A stretch of DNA of 64,000 nt. Origin: Patiria miniata. Lineage: Eukaryota > Echinodermata > Asteroidea > Valvatida > Asterinidae. Positions 10,345-24,000 of the stretch are shown piece after piece. The stretch's first letter is position 1, and each line of letters opens with the position of its first letter. The notes beneath the pieces were generated by a model. It did no database searches, had not been told where the DNA came from, and was given only the letters and a program-made list of their open reading frames with translations. The DNA lies in contig NW_024037056.1 in the NCBI RefSeq assembly GCF_015706575.1, forward strand, positions 4,116,109 through 4,180,108, written 5' to 3'. The position numbers and the translations under genes were made by a program.

Positions 10345-13062
10345 GATCACCGGCGCCCCGCTCAAGACACCTCGCCGACTGGTGTATTATTCATATTTCA
10401 ATATGTGGGGATTTCATACTTCGTTGGCCGGATCCGTGTACGGAGATTACACGCCTTGAGGGTTCTCACGCAAAGAAGCCAAAATCTTTGCATCCATTTG
10501 TAGCGGAGCTCGTCAAGCTGAGTATCGCCTGGCTTTCTTATAATCACTTCTGTCTGCAGGAAGGAGCGAATAATCACCCTTGACTTAATCCCATGCCAGG
10601 CATGAGTGATGTCACGGCATAAATCGGTCAACTTTTTGAACCTGGAACACTGACCAAGGAACATATGTCAGTAATCTTTTGTCTGATGGAGAAGATAAAA
10701 CAGCCTTCAAAACAATAAACAGGCAAGTTCACGAAAAATATGCCTCCTCTGAAATTCTATGCCAATTATCGCCACAAAGGCTGTTTAGGTTTCCATGGCA
10801 AACATGTGTACAGCTCTTATCAGGCACAGACCTTCCATTCCTTGTAACCATGGAAACCAACTGTAAATTTACGGTCCACGTGTCCATTTATGCATCGCAT
10901 TAAGACTGAACTCTGTGACAGCCACAGTTCTTCATGTTACTGGCAAAGTCAATTTGAGATCACCCTCCTGGAATGTAATTATCATCACCTTTTTTCTCGC
11001 TGGATTTCCTGGATGCACCAAAAACCATTTTCAAGTACAAGAAATGGCTGTGCTAATTTTTCCCAAGAGTCAGAAGTTCAGAGTGCTTTGGATATCAATT
11101 TCATCGCCAGAGCACTCCCTTTGTTTCTTGAGTCAAACAAACTGCAGTCCAACGAGGCCAAAAGTACAATGTACTATGACCAATCAGAACTGACAACATT
11201 TCAAAATGCTGCAAAACCTTTTAAAAAAAAAAAAAATTATCAAGAGACTATGAAAGTCTCAGTTGAAAATCAATATCTTGATAGATGAGGTGACTTGTGC
11301 CACAGAGTGTGCTGCTAGAGAAGGGGAAATATTTTCAGGCAAACATTTCTGGTGAGATCGACCATTTCAGAGAAGACGACAAGTTTCTTTACTACCCCAG
11401 AAAAAATCTGGACGTTTTCAAGAGGGCACGTGAACTCTGTAGATGTCGTAATCAAACTTTGGAACCTTCTACATGAGTAACAAGATTCAGCACATCAGCA
11501 AGAAGAAACTCCTGTTAACATCCTCACATGTAAGGTACAACTTTACTGCTTCTTACTTTTCCGAAAATGGGACAAATCACAAGGAAAATTATTACTGGTA
11601 AGCTAATCCCTTGGTGGTGGTCACGGCGACAAGGCGGTTGATGAATCCCCGGAGATATAGCTCCGAAACTTCCATCAAGGAATCGTCGTCAACACCGAGA
11701 TATTTTCGGCACTTCAGCTGTTTATTTGTCTGGGCTTGCATCCATAAATACTTTCAGTCTTGGTGCGCACAGTAAGGATGAACATGTCAGCTGGCTGCAA
11801 GGTACAAGAATGTCCTATGTACCCTCGGCTTAAAAATTAGATCACTGGATCACATCCTCAGACGGGAATCTGCCCTCTAATTTAATTTTGTCGGTAATGT
11901 TCTGGGGACTCCTCTCTTCAACCGATGAGAAATGTTGTAAAGTCACGAAGAAACTCCAAAACTTCTGCTAGGGCAATCGGGTCGTGCCGTTCGTCAGGGA
12001 AAGAAGATGTCGGGCATCTTGGATGATGAAGCGCGGCTGTTCTCAATCAAAGCGTCTTCACAATAGAACAACAGCTGATTAACAAATGGTTTCTGATGCC
12101 ACGCTGGTGCAGTACCCTTGTAGGTGATAACGCTATGTGCAGTACGTGCTCGTGTCTGAGGATCACAGCACTGTCGGTCCGCGGTCGGGGAGGAATGCTA
12201 GCAATAAACAGTCATCGGTGCCCGGTGCCCGCTACCACGTACACCAGTCATCCGTCGGATCTGTCAGTCTCAGGGGATCAGGTATTCCAAGGCTGCAGGG
12301 GCCGTGTTTGTGTACGCGCACGGTGCGGGCCAGATCACTACACGGGGGTTTTCATTAAGGTGACTATCTCTAGCAAGCATGCCCAGTAATGTCACACAGG
12401 ACACATGATATCGCTCGGGGGCAGAAGTTTAAAAAAGCAAACATTCAGCCTGCCCAAACAGAACAGCTTGTCAAGTTTTGCCCAACTCCGGGATACAACC
12501 AGAAATCTTCGTATTAAAAAAACAAGCTTACAGGGGACAGATCTTTCAATGTACATATGTACGTGTACAAATTGTACGGTGCATCATTCCCTTGTATCTT
12601 TCTTTCGTTTTTCTTCCTTTTTTTAATTGAGGGAGTGGCAAGTATTATAACTTGACATTTCAATGTGGCAGGTCACTCATACTGAAACTCAACTCTGCAA
12701 GTTCCCAAGTTACATACCCCCAGACAGTTACTGTTTCAACCTCGCTGCATCTACGCAGGAATCAATAATCTAAGCTGACAGAAATATGACAACTTGGCGG
12801 ATCGAATGAACGGCTACAGACACATCTTTTAAACAGTAGTGCAGGATTAATTATCTTGCTGGTCTGGATAACAAACAAAAATCACAGCGTGAGATCAGGG
12901 CATTTTGTTAAAGCCATTAGTCAACTGTACCACCCCAAAGCGCCCTGCTGACTCCTTCCTGTACTGCCCAAAACTGCCCCACCACTGTAGATTCATCACG
13001 GAATATAAATACAATGTAGCAGTACTGTAGTACAGTGTAATGTAACAGCTAAATTGTTAATT

Positions 13063-13349
13063 GTTAGTCAAAAGAAAATCCTCTCCCTTGCCATGCCTTT
13101 TACACAGGCTAGTCACCAACAGTCAGATCATATTTCAAGCAAGCACTGTGACTAGTCAAATTCAGTCAAGAGACAAAAGCAGGCAACTGGTAGGCACAGC
13201 TGGCTTACATACATGTAAATCTCCCGCAGTCAAAGCACACCTACAGTCAGAGCAAAACATTGACAGTCACAGCCAGTCAATCCTGCTTTTATGTAAGCTG
13301 GGAGATCTTAACTGTTAAAAAAAGTCGCTTGACTGATTTTGACTGAAAG
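13063..13349 (-). repeat. Dispersed repeat family H, copy 1
   Basis: Inverted relative to the copies at 18621-18912 and 19751-20005. Shared blocks include CTTTCAGTCAAAATCAGTCA (complement of the right end here), AAAGCAGGA.TGACTGGC, a TATGATCTGACTGTTGGTGA block and AGCCTGTGT.AAAGGCATGGC. The family is rich in TGACTG/CAGTCA words. Non-coding; a non-autonomous element is likely. Confidence 0.65.
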
Positions 13350-14382
13350 AACAACTTGGCACAGAATGTACTTTGGCATTGGAGGGTTTTAATGTGCCAT
13401 TGAAAATATTTTTTATAGACTTTCCATCGTTCTTGCCCTACAATGTAGGATTCGAGACAACTTGAACCATACTTCACGCACTACCTCGCTACAAACCACA
13501 GATGTTTACAATGTATGTAGATTTATGTCCCTGTCAGTTCATTGCACGGATTCCAATCATTGCTAGTCGGGCCATCATCTCTCAAAGGTCAGTAATTAGG
13601 TTGGTAATCACTAGGGAGAGTCTGGTCACCAGACAAGACAACCCCCCCCCCCCCCATGAGGTCAATGGCATGGCATCTTTATATCACATGTGTGGGATTA
13701 CATGTATAGGCCTACATGAAAGTCAAAATATGAGCAAAAATGTTTCAAAATCGCACAAAATCCCATTAACGTTCTCAGCGCAGAATAAAATACCATCAAG
13801 TAGGCCCTAACTACTATAATTTATAATTTTCTTGACTTCTCACCTTGAAAAAGTTCCTTTGAACTTCATGAACATTTCCTCCACACAAACATTTCCGTCA
13901 ATTGAAGTTCATGCACAATGTAGTAGAGAGAGAGAAAAAGCCACCATGCCATCATCTGTGTGGTCTAATTTATTTACAGGGTCTTCCTATTTGTCGATTA
14001 ACTACCGGTATAACAGGAAGGAATGCACAGGCCTACCGGTGTAGCATCGCAATGATTCCTCTGATGTCTTCAAAACAAACATAACGCAAGCAGCTGACTT
14101 TTTTCAAAGCATACATGTACAAGGGAAACATTAATGTTCAATTTGGGGAGCACAACATGAAGGGAGATTTTATCCGGGTTTTCTCAGCATGGGCCGGTGA
14201 GACAGGAAGAAGCAGCTGAGAAGATGTGAGATGTGAGAAGAAAAGGGAAGGGGGACATCGGGAGGAAAACGGAAGAAAATAGATTGACGGGGCAGGAGGC
14301 AAGGAATGGAATTGATTACATCAGCTGGAGTGGTAACTTAGATCCAGCTTATAATACATCCCCCCCCCCAAAAAAACCTGAC

Positions 14383-14383
14383 T

Positions 14384-14418
<35 letters not shown>
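14383..14418. repeat. (GACA)n microsatellite
   Basis: About nine tandem units directly after a C-run/A-run, within a dlg intron. Uninterrupted, so probably polymorphic. Confidence 0.9.
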
Positions 14419-14734
14419 TGATTAACATTGTTATTTTACAACCCTGGAATAAACACACAGCTACTTCATTTCTGCCAAATCTTCTCAAAGATTGAACCGA
14501 TATATATATTTTTTAATGTTCTACAAAAATGAACTGTTAAGTGAAAGACCAGATGGCCAAGTTTGATGGGATAGATACGAAGAAGATTCATCTCATGAGT
14601 AGCGACTGACCTTTCAGAGCTGTTAGAGACATTATTCGCACAGCTGGATGTGCCATTTACACATGTACACAGCATGTACATGTACATCACACAGATATTC
14701 TTAATGATGACACTTGAACTACGGTACATGTAAT

Positions 14735-14760
14735 AGACCGATTCGTTAAGCCCCGCCTCC
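14735..14760. repeat. Solitary MITE terminal-repeat fragment
   Basis: AGACCGATTCGTTAAGCCCC followed by GCCTCC matches the terminal inverted repeats of the element at 17636-17901. No partner end was found nearby, so it appears to be a remnant. Confidence 0.5.
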
Positions 14761-15380
14761 TGGTGTTTGAACCAATCACAGCCATGATAGTTATCTGACA
14801 TGTATCAAGAAAAAAGTCTGACATACACGTACGATCGGAACTTATTGAATACTGAGGGGAAAAATATACATCTGCATTTAATTCCTATTTATGTTTGCTG
14901 CATGATGACCAAGAGAGGGCGCCATTCATTCTTGACAGCACCATGCTTCATGCTGGCTCCATTTATATTTTTTTTTCAGATGAAAATACTAGAGGACTAC
15001 AGATGTTATACGCGATACAAGGGCTGTTCTGGGCTGTAACAATATTTTAAAACAAAACAGCTGACTTTTTCATTCATTTGAAATTACCACAAAGGTTTTC
15101 TGCCCATTCTTTATATGTTTTCCCTAAAAATTACAATGTTCAAAGAAATTCCTTTTAGGATCAAAACGTCTTGCCCTCGTACTTTTACAATTTTGTATTA
15201 TTTCAGGTCAATCCAGTCAGTGAGCAGTTTATGAGAGCTCTTTGTGTTTACTTTTCATTAAAAAAAATGCTTTGGCAACAACAAAATCTCAAAACTTGAT
15301 TCGTCTGAGTGCGGCTATACCCTCATGCTGAGATGTTTAATAATGTCTGCAAAAAAATAAAATCAAAGTTATGTACTTAC

Positions 15381-15523
15381 CGGCGAGTTGTCGATGGGCA
15401 TTCGTGCCGGCGTCGTGTACGTCTGCTGCTCCCATTTCGACGCAACCTCCAGCGTTTCCATGGTCTTCTGGTTGATGCTCTTGCTGCCGTCCATGAGTGT
15501 GGCCTCGTAGAACTCCTGGATGT
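15381..15523 (-). CDS. dlg1: dlg exon 3 (end of L27 and linker)
   Basis: Acceptor CACCCATCAG, donor GTAAGT. The first two bases complete D51; 47 full codons follow and end in phase 0. It encodes [18 protein letters not shown], then [15 protein letters not shown], closing the L27 domain and entering the linker before PDZ1. Reading frame and splice sites agree exactly with the preceding L27 exon 11.3 kb upstream. Confidence 0.93.
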
Positions 15524-18500
15524 CTGATGGGTGAAGCGGCACGGGGAAAAGAACAAAATCTGGGTTGTTGGTGTCAAGTTGTATTCAGACCAGAAAAATA
15601 TACTACCGTTTCAAGAGTCAAATAACACAATGCAAAATGTGCTAATATGCTGTCGGCTCGACTTGCACATTCCTGTCGTCTGAAATTTCAGGCAGACAAT
15701 GTGCAACTTGGGTAAATGTACTGTATGTATGTAAATGTACCTTTTTTAATGATATTCTGGTAGTTTTGTGAGTGAATACAAATGTTTTGCTGGTACTCAT
15801 TGAGCCTATAGAGCCTGTTCATTATTTTAGTTCACTAACAACATAAACAATGAGTTTACTCTTTCCTATCCAAGCAACACAGAACCACTGCCCTCTGAAT
15901 CGGCCTCAATGCAAAAGGTCTATGAGCAACTGTCAATGCTCTGTAGGTCACCGCATCCGGGATAAAACAACTAAAATGTCATTCCAAACTTGCAAAATTA
16001 CAAGTCTGGACTCTTTCCAGGTATAGAACTTCACTCACGGGCGAGGAATAAGACAAACTGTTCAGTTTTAAGATGATCTCATGAGAAAAGAATAATTATA
16101 TACTCTTTATATTTTTGCAATTCTTAATTCCCATCTTGCAAAATTACTCGTCTGGGATCTTTCGAATTAAAACTTCACTCAAATCATGGGCTGAGATTAT
16201 TACAAACTTTTCAATTTTAAAATGATTTCATGTGAAAAGAATACCGGTAAGTATACGGGGCCTACTTCTTTTTATTTTTTAAATTCTTAAAAGACATTTT
16301 CTTAAATTGTTTCCTTTTGGAGATGTCAATTTCAGTGCCGTCTGAAGACAATAAATGGATAATATTAAAAAGAACTTCACGAACATGTAAACCTTAAACC
16401 ATGTATTTAAATGACAAATGAAATATGTACATCTACATGTACATAGTGTACACCAAAGATGTATACAATGTAACACTGTATGTAAAAAAAATCAAGGTGC
16501 AGCAAGCAACATGTAACATTTGCAAACTAAAGCAATACATTGCACATCTGCAAAACAGGACTACACAGTACACAGCATGACAAAGCAGGAGAACCTGAAC
16601 AGCGCCCTCTTGTGACACACACTGACAACTCATGAATAATGCATCTATAGGCATGGTAGGGCATAGTGATCACCAGAGCATCGTATATATTTGCTTGAAG
16701 TTGCAGGATAACTCAATCGAAACGGAGTTAAAGCGATAAAAGAAATGGATGCCTTGCGGGTACAGAATGGGGCGCAGAGAAGATGCATTTAGGGTGCATG
16801 CAACAGCCGATGACGCACTGTGTCTTGTGGCAATCAAAAACATAATAAAAACCAAAGAATACTGGGCAAAAGGAATTTAAAATAAAATACATGAAATCTA
16901 CACGATGTTTGAAGGGATAAGTTGACTACATTTTGAAAAAGAACATTGTGATCTTTTCAAAATCTCTCCAGAAACTAATCTCAAACAATTTGGTATAAAC
17001 TATAATTTGTTTCTCTTTACTGTCTACAACTCAATTTATTTCACAAATAAACAGGGGCATTCCATTCATGCTTTGTGTGTTTATACAACTTGCACATGCT
17101 TATCCATCAAAAAATTAATATATTCACCATACAATACATATGTAATTTGAATGAAATGACTTTTTTTTTTAATTCTTTGGTCTTTTACAACAAAAAAGAA
17201 GGATTTTTTACGGGGCTTACTTTGGTCAACCGGTAACAAGACACAGGCGTCCTGAATATCTGCAAAACATTTGAAGAAAAATAAATAAGAACAAAACACA
17301 GGGAATAGACATTGGTCGCAATCAACTACCATGTGCAGCTGTAATAAGCATTAATAATTTAAGTAAAGGCATACATTTGTAAACTTTTGATTTTCAAAAT
17401 GAAAAAGGCAGTAAGACAGAACACAGAAAAAGAAAAAAATTTGAAGAATTTTTAACTTTTGAAAAATTTTCCCAGGTTGTGTTTTGTCTTCAAAAGAAAA
17501 CAAAATCCAACCTGTAACCACACATGTTTAAGTAAGGGACTATGAAATATCATTTTTCAAATATTTCATTTTTTTTGCAAATCCTAATAATATTTAAAAA
17601 GCAATTTTAGCAACAGATGTTAAGCAAGGGCCAACAGACCGATCATTAACCCCGCCCACTACGCAGAGTAGGCGGTAAGACGTGCGCCTTTTCAATGCCT
17701 CGCTGCACATTCCATCCGCGCATGCCGTACGCACGGGCATGGATGTCAGACTTTTAAGCACGCTTGTCAAGAGATTTCATATGCATGTCGCATGCACGTG
17801 CACGCTTGTCGGACTTTTGTGTATGCATGTCAGCTATTAATCACCATGATCACGGATGTGATTGGTCAAAACTTCATGGGCGGAGCTAAATGAATCGGTC
17901 TAACTCTATGGAGTACCTAAGTGAATACGTCACGCGCACAAAATGTGTGTGAAAGACATAAGCGCGTGATTCAGCCCGTGAACCAACACGCGCGCGTACT
18001 CCATTCGTTTGCACTACACTTTCTGGTTCTAAATGACGTCCTACTTCGGTACTCCATTCTGTTGAGCAGCTTAGCTGAAAAATGTTTCTAAGCAAGTTTA
18101 ACTGGCTGCAAGGCAGTCATACTCCCACAATACGGCATGACCATTGACTGGTAGCCATTTTGATAAGCAAGACTGCCTGGTACTTAGCAATAACAGTGTG
18201 CAGAACAGCTCAGTGAAAGCGGCCAAGTCCGTCATTTTGTCTGTTCGTTAGTAAATATGGACTGGGGGGGGGGGTGTATGGAAGGAATTACAGTGAGTGA
18301 AAGGATGGTGTGAAAGAGTGAATCATAACTTTGTAACAACATTTATTAAAGCCGATACTTGCAGGCCTGCATGCAGGTTTTCAAGTGTGGGGTGCATACA
18401 TACATGTACTTAGGCTCAAGACATCAGATCATCTTCATTAGAACTTGTAGTTGTACACAAAGCTTTCATGATTTGTACACAAACCAACACATACTCATTT

Positions 18501-20970
18501 AACAAGTTTCATTGTGTACATGTACCGGTATGTATTTGTTAATTACAATATTGTGTCGAGAGAAAACGTAATCTTTTAACCCTCCCTCTCTGGCTGGCAA
18601 TTTCAACAAGGCCAGCCCAGCGGTCAAAATAAATCAAGTGACTGTTTTTAACAGGTGAGTGATCCCTGCCTTCGTAAAGCAGGATTGACTGGCTGTGATT
18701 GTTATGAAACCTGATAAACTGGGTAACTAGCTTTGACTGTAGGAGATGGAGAAGCCAGTTGTGCCTATCAGTCACCTGCTTCTGTGTCTGTGGATGGAAT
18801 TTGACTGTCACAGTGCCTACAAGAAATATGATCTGACTGTTGGTGACTAGCCTGTGTGAAAGGCATGGCAGGGAAACAGGATTGAATTTTTGACTGTCTT
18901 TGACTGATCAGACAAAAGGAGTGTTAACAGGCAGTTGTGAAGGTATTGTACCTCATAGCAATTGCTTCATACATGTACAAACAAAAAGAATGCTTTAATT
19001 ATGTTGACTTTTTTAATTTGGTGAGCAGTGCATACACTCCCTGTCTAACCACCTCCCCCAACCCACCCGAAACCCCCTCCCCTATCTCCACCCCCCCCCC
19101 CCCAGCCTCTTCAATAATGTAATGAGTAAAGAAACGCTATGGTCTTCATTTCCACAGATAAACTGTTCTCCATTTTTATTTCTTTCTTCAATACCTTATC
19201 AATAATTTAATCACAGAAAACTGACAGGTTTGCTACAGAAATGATGAAGGACAAAGATAAAAAGGGATACTCATCAAGTCATTTACATGGAAAGCCATGC
19301 CCAATATTACACGCAGTGCATCCATTATAACGATCCATATATCACAAAAATAGCTTTCTGAGGGAGGGAGGGGGGTGAGTGTGGCAGAGAATAGCTCATG
19401 CATTCCAATAAGGAAGCCAGCCCTGTGGCGATTCAACGGCCAGTTTTTGCTGTCATCCCACACAATAGGCAGGGCAGATTTCCTGATTTGATTTCAAGGG
19501 TTTATCGGTAGCTTCGGCTTGGCAGTATTATTAGCGACCCAAACATACACTCTTAGAATTGTCATTTTATGCATCATTAGAGTCAGAATTGCCTATTTTA
19601 TAAACACCAACACCCCCCCCCCAAAAAAAAAAACCTTCTTCTAGACGAACACAAATTTTACAATGTGTAGTTACATGTACATGTACATGTACATTGTGTA
19701 ATATCAACCCTCCAATGTAAACATGCATTCTGTGCCAAGCTGTCCTTTCACTTTCAGTCAAAATCAGTCAAGTGACTATTTTCAACAGTTCCCAGCCCAC
19801 ATAAAGCAGGACTGACTGGCCGACATGGTTGTGTGACTGTTTATGACTGATCAGCCAACCACAAATTTGCCTACAAAAAAGTACATGTACATTTGTACCA
19901 CTTGCCTGTTTTTGTCTGTTGACTGAATTTGACTAGTCACATCACAGTGCTTGCTTGAAATATGATCTGACTGTTGGTGAGTAGCCTGTGTAAAAGGCAT
20001 GGCACGCCTGGCCACTGATCAGTAAAACAGATTGAGGACGAAAGGGTTCTCAGTTTTAAGATCTTGTTATTAAATTATCAGGAAAAAAACTCACAATCAT
20101 GACAATGGAGGTTGCTATTTCATGGAATGTTTACGGGTTAGTGGCTATATTTAGAATCATTCTCCAGTGATGCGATTCCCTTTAACGTTAGCAAACCATT
20201 GGGGGACATCATTCCTGTGCAATATCACTTTGCCATCCGTCAAGGAAACTAATGGATTTTTCATAACGGTACATCGGTAAACACACAAGTTTAAATTATG
20301 AACGGTGTACAATAAACATGGTGGACTTGCCTAATATATTTTACATGTACATGTACCGGTACATGTGTACACATGTAGGTTAAATTACAGTACATGTACT
20401 CTAGTAAGTAATGTTTTAAAATTATATTTTTTATTTCATAATAATATTCCTCTTGTATGTATACCCCACTCTGCAAAGAAACAGTTTTCCTTCAATTTTG
20501 TAAAATGTGCGTGTACACTGCATACGTACTTATTGTACACATTAATGTTGGCCTCCATATGTGCATATCACAGTATTTATGTTCCCACATGTATGGGTAC
20601 ACGTACATAATGCTGACATTGATTGATCCTGACGTAGGCCGCCGCGTCTTGTTGTTTTAGCACGGTGTCAGACTAGCGAACACAAACTTGTGTCAATGCC
20701 ACGTACTCATTCCAACTCTTGTTTAAAACAATCACCGCCGCAAACCCCCTGATAATCCCCCTCATCTCTCCGCTACACATCTCCTCACACCCTATCATAC
20801 GTCCGACCATCTATGACAAATTCTGTGACAAATCCCCTGACAATACCCATGATATCCCCCCCCCCCGACCCCACACACCCACACACCAGCTTCACACCTT
20901 TTTTCAGATTCTGAGCAGTACATGTGGCATTCTTACCCCCCCCCCCACCTCACAGCCCTCACCTCCCCCC

Positions 20971-21002
<32 letters not shown>

Positions 21003-24000
21003 TGCATTACGGCCTACCGAATGACACGCCAACTGTTTTTTCGAACCTCCGTGTGCAGCCGCGTGTCTCCGTGTTGACACGAGAGAGACGAACACACCAA
21101 AGCGTGACATTACATGGAGGTCCATCACTGTGGAATTTGATGACGTTTGGTAAATGGACTCACGAAGCATGAAGAGCAATTTCAATTTTTTTTTTTATTT
21201 TTAGGGTCCGATACCGGATGATAGCTGCTTTAAATCGTGACGGGAATCTCGCTGACGTACATGTGAAGATGAGCTTACTGACTGATAGATGTACACGTAC
21301 ATGTACTGTATACATTGTATTACCCCGTATTACTGTGTATACACACACAATGTATTATTATTATTACATGCACAAACATGTACGCATTTGTACTGTACAT
21401 ATTACATTACCGGTACTTGTATGCACATGTTCACCAATATTTTCTTTTTTAAGTTTAGAACACAAAATCCTGTATATTGTTTACTTGGACGTTTCTAGAA
21501 TAAGGCCAAATCCCGACACGTTACCTACATTGTATCACGAAGGCCCCCTTCAATGGCGAAAGCATTGTGCTAGCTATTGTTCAGTTAATCTAACAGGCAG
21601 TTGCCTTAGACAATACATAAATTTACAAAATGTACATGTATACATGTAAGCAACGCACAACGGTTTTTCCATTGAAGGGGGCCTTGTGACATAACTACCA
21701 CCAAAAAAAAAGAAACAACAACAACAGAAACTGGGTTTTGAAGAATTTGGAGTACCGGTACATATTTACCGGAACCTTTTTTTAAAACAAACTTGAGCAG
21801 AATGATGTACATATATGTACGAAATGAACTACACTGTATTGCAATGATTACTACATACATGTCTAAATCAAGTATCAGTCAAATGATGAAAATTACACAA
21901 TGCCGTATCCTTGACCACTATGACTCCAGCTCCCAACTCCAACCAACAAGTCAATAACAAATATCGGTATTGCACCGAACCGCGCGTCAAATTAAGTCCC
22001 GCATGACGGCACAACAAGCACCATCATGCGTGGTGAAATGTCTTCTTGCATTTTTCATGCTGAAATCGTGGGCATATTACAAACATGAACTTGTACATGT
22101 GCCGGTATGTGTACGTGTACATGTGCACGTCGTACAAATGTACATGTACAGTACGTATATCCTGTCATAGTTTGAGTGTAACACAGTTTATGGTAAGGTC
22201 AAGTAAAAAACAAAATAGGTAGTTTCTCATACAACTGTACGGCTTTTTTTTTTTAAAGGAGGATTGAAATTTTTTTTTCTCCAAAGATGAGGGATTTTCC
22301 AAGATGGCGGATAGTTCTTTAATTTTCTCGACTACGGTATGTGGCTGATACAAAATTGTGTCCAAGGGAGCCATTACCCTTTCTACATTACTAGTACATG
22401 CTCTACAATTTTGTTGCAAACAAATAAAAAGACAAAAAATGCAATATATGCAAAATTAATTTTGAAAAATGAAAAAAAAAAAATTGTTAAAGGAGGCGGC
22501 GGGGAAAAAAAGGAAGTGGGCAGGGACGATAAACTGGTTTATTTTTTTTACTTGGCCTAATATGTTCCAGCCAGAGGTAACATACAATTTACAAACAAAC
22601 AAAAACTTGAGCCATAGGCCTACTTCTTTTAAAACAACATTCTGAACTGAGAAAACCTGCGTGGGTGTTTTGGGAAAAAGGTGATATATGTTGATGTCAT
22701 TTTATACTGCTGTCTGGCACAAGTGGCGGTGTTCCAAATTCCTCAGGTTTTATGTGAGGTCGATATTGGTGACCTGTAGCTTTTAAGTTAGACAACTTGT
22801 TTCCCAAGATAATACATACATGTACACATGTACCATACGTAGTAAATACATGTAGAACAGCTCAGACAATAAACGTGCAGATATTCAGAAGTAAACATAA
22901 AATGTGTACAGTACATGTACACACAACGTACAAGCGGCATTCACCGTTAATAAGTCTATTCTACATGTACATGTTGGAAAAAATGAGAAAAAATGTCCAT
23001 ACACCTGAAATACCTGTGCATGTATACACGTACATGTACAGGTACATCACATGTACTGTACATGTGTACATGTATGTAAGGCCCCAAAATTTATTCTGCT
23101 TCTGATTACAATGGCATTTGAAAATGGTACCTAGGTACCGTTCATGTGTAGGTTGGAATTTTTCTTTTGGGGGGGGGGGGGGCATTTTTTTGTGTGTTGA
23201 TCATGTATCGGTAGGTATCTGCGTGTACATGTAGTCATTTTGAAAGTACCGGTACCTGTACAGGTACATGTACATGTATGTAATTGATGGGGTTTTTTGG
23301 GGGGGGGGGGGTCCTCACTTTTCCCCAAAAAAATTAGGGTAGGGGCTGTCAAAATAGGTATCGGTAGGTACATGGTAACCGGAAGCAGAACTATTATGTT
23401 TTTTTAGGCCTAAATTACATTGTATGGAATAATGCACTGAAATTCAAGACAAAACATATTCATGTACATGATGTACATGTACACACATGTAACTCATCAT
23501 ACATGATGTGTACATGTGTATGATTGATGCCATGTATCGGGACATGTTAAAACTATGAATACCCATGTCCATGTCCATGGCCATGTCCATGTCCATGTCC
23601 ATGTCCATGTCCATGTCCATGTCCATGTCCATGTCCATGTCCATGTCCATGTCCATGTGTTACCTGCCTGCATAGTACTGAAGACAACATAAACAGAGCC
23701 ATACAGTACATGTACAGTACATGAGCGTACTATGTATCTTAACAGAAGCACTCTGATTACACAGCAGGCAGAAAGTGAAATGACTAACAGTGCCCTGCAG
23801 TGAATCAGCAATACCGATATCGTTTGGTGTCGCTGACTGGCCGCTGATGAGGCAGTTCCTACAAAACGGCAACACAATACCCGCAATCCGCATGAGGATG
23901 TCATCGAAGGATCTAATTAAGTGTCGTGGTTCGCAGACGTCATACGCACAATGCCTACAGTACTCATGTATCGGGTACATTGTACATGTTTCAGTGCATG

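Larger units (their letters stand above)
10345..15380. other. dlg intron with repeats and coding-like fragments
   Basis: No confirmed exon. Between about 11.28 and 12.39 kb is a GC-rich block with short coding-like frames on both strands: plus near 11.35-11.45 and 12.14-12.36 kb, minus near 11.59-11.70 and 11.92-12.0 kb. It may be a decayed mobile element. The stretch also holds a copy of repeat family H (13.06-13.35 kb), a C-run near 13.65 kb, a GACA microsatellite and a solitary terminal-repeat fragment of the 17.6-kb MITE. Confidence 0.5.

Noticed and set aside
23444-23904. Met-Asp and Trp-Thr repeat proteins on the minus strand
   Set aside because: Generated by the CATGTC hexamer array, whose unit is a multiple of three.
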